A DNA stretch of 64,000 nucleotides. Origin: Hwangdonia seohaensis. GTDB lineage: Bacteria; Bacteroidota; Bacteroidia; Flavobacteriales; Flavobacteriaceae. The notes below the pieces were generated by a model. It was not told where the DNA came from. It saw only the letters and a list, made by a program, of their open reading frames with translations, and did no database searches. Where the stretch lies: assembly GCF_031932625.1 (NCBI RefSeq), contig NZ_JAVSCK010000003.1:310001-374000 (forward strand), read 5' to 3'. Shown in pieces: positions 43,701-50,514 of the stretch. Each line of letters opens with the position of its first letter. Within the stretch, counting starts at the first letter, position 1. The translations under genes were made by a program, and so were the position numbers.

Positions 43701-43935
43701 GTAATGATTCCATTCTTTCAAATTTAGGTACTTTATGCATAAACATAATAGGTAGTTTGGTTTTATTCTCTAATTGAAATTCTATTAATTTTTCTTTCGC
43801 ATAATCTTTCACTTCTTTATATTTATCTTCTTGAAATACAGCATTTTGTAATCCGTCTGTTAAATCTTGATATATATTTATTTCTTTATAATTTTCGTCT
43901 TTCTCTTCCATGTTCGGTTGTTTTAAATTAAACAC
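43618..43935 (-). CDS. Cassette 8 second minus-strand small protein
   Basis: 105 aa, unknown. An in-frame ATG nine codons in (MEEKDENYKEINIYQDLTDG) is the more likely start because the first codons lie within the cassette's right barcode TAAACACAAC. Converges on the plus-strand gene. Confidence 0.55.
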   Translation of the reverse strand: MFNLKQPNMEEKDENYKEINIYQDLTDGLQNAVFQEDKYKEVKDYAKEKLIEFQLENKTKLPIMFMHKVPKFERMESLPNGQLQAKKCLDFLDELNEGLLEIWNK

Positions 43936-43938
43936 AAC

Positions 43939-44057
43939 TTATTTATATGGGTTATTAAATGCATCATAATATTCCATTACGGCGGGATAACGATGTATTT
44001 TTAATAAAATTTCCATTGTTATTATTTTAAGTTCTTCATTGCAATATAATAAAATTC
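43939..44057. other. Gap between the last cassette and the recombinase gene (candidate attI region)
   Basis: Starts right after AAC at 43938 with TTATTTATATGGG and contains no body arm and no gene. It separates the array edge from the stop codon of the recombinase, so it is a candidate for the platform recombination site if cassettes enter on this side. No repeat or hairpin is convincing by eye. Confidence 0.4.
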
Positions 44058-45188
44058 TTATAATGTGTCGAGGGGATTCTTAATGTCTTTTAAATTGGTT
44101 GTGGTAACATGGGTATAGATCATTGTGGTTTTTGGACTGTTATGACCCAGTAGTTCCTGAATATACCTTATATCCGTTCCACTTTCCAATAAATGTGTGG
44201 CAAAACTATGTCGTAAGGTATGTAACGTGGCATGTTTTTGTAGTTGAGCTTTTAGTAGGGATTTTTTTAAAACCTGTCGCGCACTGACTTGGGTATAAGG
44301 CGCTCCATCGCGTCCTTCAAATAAGTAAACTTTGGGTTTATAGTGATTGGTGTATGTAGTAAGTAATGGTATTAAAGAGTTCGAGAGTAATGTGTATCGG
44401 TCCTTTCTGCCTTTTGCAGCTTTAATGTGTATTAAATTTCGCTGATAATTTATGTCTTCTGGTTTTAGCGAAAGTGCCTCTCCAATTCTAAGACCTGCCG
44501 AATATATGAGACTTAAAAGTGTTTTATGTTTAATGTTTTTGGTATTGTCAAGTAAACTTTTTATTTCGTTCTTACTAAATACGGTTGGCAACTTTTTGTC
44601 CTTATCAGGGCGTTGTATATCCAGTGATTCTACATCAATATTTTTAAAAGAAAAAAAATGTTTAATGCCGCTAATACATTGATTTTGATAAGAAACAGAT
44701 TTTCTCGATTTGAAGATAAAATCATAATTAAATTGTTCGATACTTCTAGTGGAAAGACTACTTATTTGCTTTAAATTCATGTACCGTATAAATAATACCG
44801 TTACTTCAACATAGGTGTTAACTGTGTTTAGACTAAAGCGTTTTTGCTCCAACCACCTTTTAAATTTGTCCATTTCTGTTTTTTGCTCAAAGTTTAAAAC
44901 AGGCAATTTGGAAATGATAGTTGTCTTTTTTTGACTCGTCTTTTCTATAGATTTTGATATCGACTTAAAGGCACTATAGTCAACAAACCACTTTTGTGTT
45001 CTAAAATAGTTGAACAATTCTGAAATGGCATTTTTATGGTAAGGCAGGTAATACGTATTATGGGTTTTGCTATAATTTACATTGGGAAAAGATTTCACAC
45101 AGTTCGCAACTTGTTTATTATCCTTAAAGTTAATTAGAATGTATTGTATTTCCTTCTTCCAAATAGGTTTTAGGGTTATAATGGTCAT
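44058..45188 (-). CDS. Array-adjacent tyrosine recombinase (integron-integrase-like)
   Basis: 376 aa. The N-terminal ~75 residues (..YSKTHNTYYLPYHKNAISELFNYF) form an extra domain seen in Bacteroidota integrases. The core-binding domain (about 100-190) and catalytic domain follow. Catalytic residues: Arg234 (AGLRIGEAL), Lys262, His323/Arg326 (HTLRHSFATHLLE), His349 (ELLGHN) and Tyr358 (TTMIYTHV). The tail NPLDTL resembles the SPLD tail of IntI. The stretch between the lysine and HTLRH is only about 60 residues, so the extra segment of classical IntI is absent. It points toward the array with its 3' end. It is my candidate for the enzyme that moves the cassettes. Confidence 0.85.
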   Translation of the reverse strand: MTIITLKPIWKKEIQYILINFKDNKQVANCVKSFPNVNYSKTHNTYYLPYHKNAISELFNYFRTQKWFVDYSAFKSISKSIEKTSQKKTTIISKLPVLNFEQKTEMDKFKRWLEQKRFSLNTVNTYVEVTVLFIRYMNLKQISSLSTRSIEQFNYDFIFKSRKSVSYQNQCISGIKHFFSFKNIDVESLDIQRPDKDKKLPTVFSKNEIKSLLDNTKNIKHKTLLSLIYSAGLRIGEALSLKPEDINYQRNLIHIKAAKGRKDRYTLLSNSLIPLLTTYTNHYKPKVYLFEGRDGAPYTQVSARQVLKKSLLKAQLQKHATLHTLRHSFATHLLESGTDIRYIQELLGHNSPKTTMIYTHVTTTNLKDIKNPLDTL

Positions 45189-45238
45189 AAGTTTTTTCTT
45201 AAAAATACTTTTAATATTTAATTTATAAGTATATTAAA

Positions 45239-45262
45239 CGAATATTATACGTGTAATATTCG
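45239..45262. promoter_or_regulatory. 24-bp near-perfect palindrome upstream of the recombinase
   Basis: CGAATATTA-tacgtg-TAATATTCG, with only one mismatched pair at the centre, lies between the divergent recombinase and zinc-ribbon genes, 51 bases from the recombinase ATG and 15 from the other. Its position suggests an operator controlling one or both. Confidence 0.55.
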
Positions 45263-45276
45263 ACTAACTCATTTAT

Positions 45277-45651
45277 ATGAAAACAATAAAATGCCTAACA
45301 TGCGCTAAGGAAATTCAAGGGAGGTCTGATAAAAAATTCTGCGATGTACACTGTAAAAGCTCTTACCATTACAAACGTGCTCAAGAAGAAGCACCACGCT
45401 TTTACAACAAGGTAGACAATCAGTTAAAACGCAATAGGCGTATTTTAAAATCCTATAATAAAGCAGGAAAAGCGACGGTGCGGGCCCAGGTTTTACAAAA
45501 TCAAGGGTTTAACCCTAAATTTTTTACCCATTATTGGAAAAACCACAAAGGCGATGTTTATCTTTTTGTTTATGAATATGGTTTTTTAAGAAAAAATGAA
45601 AATAACATCGAAAAATATATTTTAATCCAATGGCAGGATTATATGGATTAA
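45277..45651 (+). CDS. Zinc-ribbon protein of unknown function
   Basis: 124 aa. The N-terminus CLTCAKEIQG....KKFCDVHCKSSYHYKR is a zinc finger of the kind found in small Bacteroidota DNA-binding proteins. The C-terminal half contains a hydrophobic stretch (DVYLFVYEYGFL). It is transcribed divergently from the recombinase with a shared palindrome. Small zinc-ribbon proteins of this type often accompany mobile genes, but its role is unknown. Confidence 0.65.
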   Translation: MKTIKCLTCAKEIQGRSDKKFCDVHCKSSYHYKRAQEEAPRFYNKVDNQLKRNRRILKSYNKAGKATVRAQVLQNQGFNPKFFTHYWKNHKGDVYLFVYEYGFLRKNENNIEKYILIQWQDYMD

Positions 45652-45796
45652 ATGTTTTTAGCTAATTACCGAGTAATAATAAATACCAGGATTTGCATTT
45701 ATTTATTTATTTGTAATGGCTCATCTGAATAGCTTGTAAACCTATTGAGATACTTAAACTCGTGTTAATTGTATACTGCCTTTTTTAAAAATTTTG

Positions 45797-45804
45797 TATT
45801 TTTG
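45797..45804 (+). promoter_or_regulatory. -7 box TATTTTTG before the metal cluster
   Basis: TATTTTTG eight bases before the ATG of the first metal-cluster gene, implying a very short leader. No ideal -33 element. Confidence 0.4.
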
Positions 45805-45812
45805 TAACCGGT

Positions 45813-46226
45813 ATGAATAAAGTGTTCCATAAAATAGCGTCTTTTGCAATGGCCTTTGTAGTGTTGTTCTCTACAATGTCCTTTACCCTTAATATGCATT
45901 ATTGTGGAGATACTTTGGTGGAAACTGCCATATTCCATAAAGTAAAAGGATGCGGCATGGAAATGGAAAAACCTTCTACCGAAGGATGTGCTATTACTAA
46001 AAAGGATTGCTGTAAAAACGAACAAACCGTAGTTGAAGGTCAGGATGAATTACAACTTCACGTTGATAAAATTTCTTTCGAACAGCAAGTATTTATAGCT
46101 TCATTTGTTTACGCTCATGTTAACCTTTTTGAAGATGTAAATAAAAAATCATCTTCGTTTGAACAGTACAAACCACCACTCGTCACAAAACAAATCTTCA
46201 AGATTGACGAGACCTATTTAATTTGA
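45813..46226 (+). CDS. HYC_CC_PP family protein, first gene of the metal-efflux cluster
   Basis: 137 aa, exported or membrane-anchored (signal MNKVFHKIASFAMAFVVLFS). The family signature is complete: HYCGD near residue 30, KKDCCKNE near 70 and YKPPLV near the C-terminus. The family is usually found beside heavy-metal RND pumps, and the Cys/His set suggests periplasmic copper binding. 108 bp before the RND gene. Confidence 0.85.
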   Translation: MNKVFHKIASFAMAFVVLFSTMSFTLNMHYCGDTLVETAIFHKVKGCGMEMEKPSTEGCAITKKDCCKNEQTVVEGQDELQLHVDKISFEQQVFIASFVYAHVNLFEDVNKKSSSFEQYKPPLVTKQIFKIDETYLI

Positions 46227-46334
46227 TTTTAAACAGAAAACCGTGTTATCCTATGGCTGTAATGTTATACGGATAATTTGTTGTATTCGGTGTTTTCTTA
46301 ACACCAATGTCTAACTGTTTAATTATCAATTTTT

Positions 46335-49300
46335 ATGCTTAATAAAGCGATCAAATTCCTTATCGAGAATAAACTCGTAGCCGTTTTGTTACTCGCCCTT
46401 TTTATAGGTTGGGGAACAGTAAATGCCCCTTTTAATTGGAATACTGGATTTTTGCCTAGCAACCCAGTTGCGGTAGATGCCATTCCGGATATTGGAGAAA
46501 ATCAGCAAATTGTTTTTACCAGATGGGACGGGATTTCGCCTCAAGATATTGAAGACCAAATTACCTATCCCTTAACCACAACATTGCTGGGAATTCCTGG
46601 GGTGAAAACCATCAGAAGTTCGTCTATGTTTGGTTTTTCGAGCATCTATATCATTTTTGAAGAAGATATTGAGTTCTATTGGAGCCGAAGTCGGATTCTT
46701 GAAAAACTCAACTCCTTACCAAGTGGTTTATTACCGGAGGGTGTTAATCCTGCTTTAGGGCCAGACGCTACGGGCTTGGGGCAAATTTATTGGTACACCT
46801 TAGAGGGGCGCGATGAAAACGGAAACGTTACAGGTGGCTGGGATTTACATGAGTTGCGAAGTGTTCAAGACTACTATGTAAAATATGCTTTGTCTTCGGC
46901 AAGTGGGGTTTCCGAGGTCGCTTCAATTGGTGGCTATGTTCAGGAATATCAAATTGATGTGAACCCAGAACTCATGCGCCAATACAATATTGGATTGAAC
47001 CAAGTTGTAAAAGCTGTAAAGGAAAGTAATAAGGACATTGGTGCACAAACCTTGGAAATCAATAAAGCGGAATATTTAGTACGCGGTTTGGGCTATGTGA
47101 AATCCATTTCAGATATTGAAAATGCTGTGGTGACTTCAGAAGATTTCACGGCAATCAAAATTAAGGATATTGCTAAAGTAGCTTTAGGGCCTGCAGCTCG
47201 AAGAGGCATATTGGATAAAGAAGGTGCAGAAGTTGTTGGAGGTGTAGTTGTGGCGCGTTATGGTGCCAATCCGATGGAAGTGATTAACAACGTTAAAGAA
47301 AAAATCAGTGAATTAAGCACTGGATTGCCGTCTAAAATACTAAAGGACGGAAGAACATCACAACTAACCGTAGTACCTTTTTATGATCGTTCCGAACTCA
47401 TTCAAGAAACCTTAGGCACCTTAAATGAAGCCTTAACTTTAGAGGTTTTAATTACCATTTTGGTGATTATCATTATGGTATTCAATCTTCGGGCATCCAT
47501 TTTAATTTCCGGCCTATTACCCGTCGCCGTATTAATGGTATTTATCGCCATGAAACTCTTTAATGTTGATGCTAATATCGTGGCGCTTTCTGGAATTGCG
47601 ATTGCTATTGGAACCATGGTGGATGTTGGGGTCATACTTTCAGAAAACATCATCAGGCATTTGGATGAGGACGATGGAAAAGAATCTATAAATACAGTGG
47701 TGTACAACGCTACCGCTGAAGTATCTGGAGCTATCGTAACCGCAGTAATGACCACCATTATCAGTTTCATCCCTGTGTTTACCATGATTGGTGCCGAAGG
47801 CAAATTATTCCGGCCATTGGCCTTTACCAAAACCTTTGCGTTAACCGCTTCCATTTTGGTGGCCTTGTTTTTGATTCCACCCTTTGCTGCGTTTTTATTC
47901 CGAAGAAAAAGCATTAAAAAAAGTTTCAGTTATATTTTAAATGCGGCTTTGGTTTTAGCAGGATTAATAGGTCTTTTTTATGGCTATTGGTTAGGCATTA
48001 TTCTGATGGCTTTTGGTGTTACCGGCGTTTTAAAAGGTCAAGAGATAGTTAACGCAAAACGAGCAAATCTTATAAATATCATAATTTCTGCAACTGCCAT
48101 TGTATTTCTTTTAGCGGAATATTGGCGACCATTGGGTGTTGATAAAAGTATTTTCTGGAACCTCATTTTTGTTGGGGTCATTTGCTTCGGATTGTTAGGT
48201 GTATTTGCCTTATTCATAAAGTTTTATACGCGAATTTTAAGATGGTGTTTAAATAACAAGTTGTTGTTTCTATCTGTACCAACAGCCATTGTGATTGCCG
48301 GTTTTTTCATCATGAAAAACACAGGTAAGGAGTTCATGCCATCGCTAAATGAAGGTTCATTTTTATTGATGCCGACCTCGATGCCACATTCTGGAGTTGA
48401 AGAAAACAAACGGGTTTTACAACAATTGGATATGGCAGTTGCCAGTATTCCTGAAATTGAAACCGTTGTGGGTAAAGCAGGTAGAACCGAATCGGCTTTA
48501 GACCCTGCGCCTCTCTCAATGTACGAGAATATTATTCAGTATAAACCAGAATATATGCTGAATGAAAAGAGAGAACGTCAACGCTATAAAGTAAATGATG
48601 ATGGTGAATATGTATTAAAAAACGGAATGTCATTGCGAGCGGAACAAAGTGAAGCGTGGCAATCTGTTAATGTCAAAGAACAACTAATAGAAGATAACGA
48701 CGGAGAATTCTACCGCAACTGGCGACCGGAAATTAAATCACCTGATGATATTTGGGACGAAATCGTAAAAGTTACCAAATTACCAGGAGTAACCTCGGCA
48801 CCAAAACTACAACCTATTGAAACGCGACTGGTGATGCTTCAAACAGGCATGCGCGCTCCTATGGGAATCAAAGTAAAAGGTCAAGATTTAAAGCAAATTG
48901 AAGCCTTTGGAGTCCAATTGGAAGATATACTAAAGCATGCCGAAGGAGTTAAACAAGAAGCTGTTTTTGCAGACCGAATTGTTGGGAAACCGTATCTGTT
49001 AATTGATATCGATAGAGAGAAAATTGCCAGATATGGCATCACGATTGAAGAGGTTCAAAATGTACTAAAGGTTGCCATAGGTGGTATGGTGCTCACGCAA
49101 ACCGTTGAAGGTAGGGAGCGTTATGGCGTTCGTGTGCGATACCCAAGGGAGTTACGAGGAGATCCTTCCGATTTAAAACAAATTTATATTCCAGTTGAAA
49201 AAGGCAGTCCGGTGCCGTTAAGCGAATTGGCAAGTATTCGTTATGAACAAGGGCCACAGGTGATTAAAAGTGAAGACACCTTTTTAGTGGGTTATGTGCT

Positions 49301-50033
49301 TTTTGATAAATTGGATGATTTTGCAGAAGTAACCGTTGTTGAAAACGCACAAGCTTTGATACAAAGTAAAATAGATTCCGGTGAACTCATCGTGCCAAAA
49401 GGCATTAATTACCAATTTACAGGAACTTATGAAAATCAAATAAGGGCCGAAAAAACCTTATCGGTAGTTGTGCCATTGGCATTGGCCATTATCTTTTTGA
49501 TTCTTTACTTCCAATTCCGTTCCGTAACCACGTCTTTAATGGTGTTTACAGGAATTGCCGTGGCTTTTGCGGGTGGGTTTTTAATGATTTGGCTTTACGG
49601 TCAAGGTTGGTTTTTAAACTTCAATTTCTTTGGCGAAAATATGCGAGACCTCTTTCAAATGCATCCTATTAATTTAAGTGTGGCCGTATGGGTTGGGTTT
49701 ATTGCACTCTTCGGAATCGCAACCGATGATGGTGTGGTTATGGCAACCTACTTAACGCAAACCTTCCGTAGAAATACACCCGAAAACAAGAAGGAAATTA
49801 GAGCATCCATTGTCGAAGCTGGAGAAAAACGAATCAGACCGTGTTTGATGACAACAGCAACCACCATTTTAGCTTTATTGCCCATTTTAACATCTACAGG
49901 ACGCGGAAGCGACATTATGATTCCTATGGCAATCCCAAGTTTTGGAGGCATGCTTATCGCGTTAATTACCTTGTTTGTAGTCCCGGTTTTATATAGCTGG
50001 AGAGCGGAGTTAAAAGTTAAAAGTGAGAAGTGA
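46335..50033 (+). CDS. Heavy-metal RND efflux pump, CusA/CzcA family
   Basis: 1232 aa, longer than the usual ~1040. Inner-membrane proton-driven pump. Recognisable HME-RND segments: GENQQIVFTRWDGISPQDIEDQ near the start, GIAIAIGTMVDVGVILSENI in TM4, and GFIALFGIATDDGVVMATYL in TM10. The extra length comes from two inserted regions: added transmembrane segments around residues 530-620 and a variable periplasmic loop near 745-800. The loop contains an in-frame palindromic repeat (SLRAEQSEAWQ). It works with the TolC-like and adaptor genes downstream. The substrate is probably Cu(I)/Ag(I), judged from the neighbours. Confidence 0.93.
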   Translation: MLNKAIKFLIENKLVAVLLLALFIGWGTVNAPFNWNTGFLPSNPVAVDAIPDIGENQQIVFTRWDGISPQDIEDQITYPLTTTLLGIPGVKTIRSSSMFGFSSIYIIFEEDIEFYWSRSRILEKLNSLPSGLLPEGVNPALGPDATGLGQIYWYTLEGRDENGNVTGGWDLHELRSVQDYYVKYALSSASGVSEVASIGGYVQEYQIDVNPELMRQYNIGLNQVVKAVKESNKDIGAQTLEINKAEYLVRGLGYVKSISDIENAVVTSEDFTAIKIKDIAKVALGPAARRGILDKEGAEVVGGVVVARYGANPMEVINNVKEKISELSTGLPSKILKDGRTSQLTVVPFYDRSELIQETLGTLNEALTLEVLITILVIIIMVFNLRASILISGLLPVAVLMVFIAMKLFNVDANIVALSGIAIAIGTMVDVGVILSENIIRHLDEDDGKESINTVVYNATAEVSGAIVTAVMTTIISFIPVFTMIGAEGKLFRPLAFTKTFALTASILVALFLIPPFAAFLFRRKSIKKSFSYILNAALVLAGLIGLFYGYWLGIILMAFGVTGVLKGQEIVNAKRANLINIIISATAIVFLLAEYWRPLGVDKSIFWNLIFVGVICFGLLGVFALFIKFYTRILRWCLNNKLLFLSVPTAIVIAGFFIMKNTGKEFMPSLNEGSFLLMPTSMPHSGVEENKRVLQQLDMAVASIPEIETVVGKAGRTESALDPAPLSMYENIIQYKPEYMLNEKRERQRYKVNDDGEYVLKNGMSLRAEQSEAWQSVNVKEQLIEDNDGEFYRNWRPEIKSPDDIWDEIVKVTKLPGVTSAPKLQPIETRLVMLQTGMRAPMGIKVKGQDLKQIEAFGVQLEDILKHAEGVKQEAVFADRIVGKPYLLIDIDREKIARYGITIEEVQNVLKVAIGGMVLTQTVEGRERYGVRVRYPRELRGDPSDLKQIYIPVEKGSPVPLSELASIRYEQGPQVIKSEDTFLVGYVLFDKLDDFAEVTVVENAQALIQSKIDSGELIVPKGINYQFTGTYENQIRAEKTLSVVVPLALAIIFLILYFQFRSVTTSLMVFTGIAVAFAGGFLMIWLYGQGWFLNFNFFGENMRDLFQMHPINLSVAVWVGFIALFGIATDDGVVMATYLTQTFRRNTPENKKEIRASIVEAGEKRIRPCLMTTATTILALLPILTSTGRGSDIMIPMAIPSFGGMLIALITLFVVPVLYSWRAELKVKSEK
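48629..48665. repeat. In-frame palindromic repeat inside the RND pump gene
   Basis: The sequence starts TCATTGCGAGCGGAACAAAG and ends GCGTGGCAATCT; arms ATTGC/GCAAT enclose a GAGCGGAACAAAGTGAAGCG core. It encodes residues SLRAEQSEAWQS. ATTGCGAG..GCAAT palindromes are dispersed in flavobacterial intergenic DNA, so this looks like a repeat captured in a coding loop. Confidence 0.6.
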
Positions 50034-50095
50034 GAAGTGAAAAGTGAAGAATGAACAGTTAAAAGTGAAGAGTAAAAAACTAAAAGTTTAAAGTT
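50023..50095. repeat. AAAAGTGA-type low-complexity repeat, left flank of the S23 gene
   Basis: Purine-rich direct repeats of (A)AAAGTGAGA / AAAAGTGAA run from the end of the RND gene to the S23-type gene. The complementary strand motif TTTTCACT recurs just downstream of that gene (50536-50561), so the gene is bracketed by inverted copies. Confidence 0.65.
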
Positions 50096-50455
50096 ATGAG
50101 TAAAAGTATTTTAAAAGATAAAAGTTATGCCTTTGCAATTATGGTCGTAAAACTGTCTCAGATTTTAGTTTCTGAAAAAAGAGAATTTGTATTAAGTAAG
50201 CAGTTTTTGAGAAGTGGAACCGCAGTTGGCGCATTAATTAGAGAGGCTGAATTTGCTCAAAGCAAGAAGGATTTTGTAAACAAAATGAGTATTGCACTTA
50301 AAGAAGCTAATGAAACATTGTATTGGTTGGATTTGTTGAAAGATACTGGCTATATAAATGAAGAAGAGCATCAATTACATTTTGTTTTAAATAAGGAATT
50401 AGTTGCCATGTTAGTAAGCTCTATTAAAACAACAAAATCAAATATTCAAAAATGA
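50096..50455 (+). CDS. Four-helix-bundle protein (23S rRNA intervening-sequence / S23 family)
   Basis: 119 aa, fully helical. The family pattern is clear: SYAFAIMVVKLSQILVSEK, LSKQFLRSGTAVGALIREAE, FVNKMSIALKEANETLYWLDLL. These proteins are common in Bacteroidota and form oligomeric helical bundles; their role is unknown. It sits between the RND and TolC genes, flanked by AAAAGTGA / TCACTTTT inverted repeats. The TolC frame overlaps its stop by four bases. Confidence 0.9.
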   Translation: MSKSILKDKSYAFAIMVVKLSQILVSEKREFVLSKQFLRSGTAVGALIREAEFAQSKKDFVNKMSIALKEANETLYWLDLLKDTGYINEEEHQLHFVLNKELVAMLVSSIKTTKSNIQK

Positions 50456-50514
50456 AACAGTTTATATACACATTAAAAGCAGTTGATTTTAGTTTTCTAG
50501 ACATTATATTTCGT

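Larger units (their letters stand above)
37508..43938. mobile_element. Integron-like cassette array of eight units
   Basis: Eight units are separated by seven palindromic bodies. Unit left starts: 37508, 38303, 38935, 39531, 40099, 40765, 41483, 43008. Unit right ends: 38221, 38850, 39446, 40014, 40680, 41303, 42926, 43938. Each unit starts GTT-N7-G and ends T-N7'-AAC, where N7' is the reverse complement of that unit's own N7 (one mismatch, in unit 5). All eight differ. Bodies R1 and R7 are the same type; R2-R5 are identical apart from one C/T change; R6 is a longer version. This is the layout of integron cassettes with attC sites. A tyrosine recombinase gene lies 120 bp to the right. No body is present at the outer side of either terminal unit. 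Confidence 0.75.

Noticed and set aside
47402..47914. 170-codon minus-strand frame in the RND pump gene
   Set aside because: Shadow of the transmembrane region; the plus frame is unmistakable.
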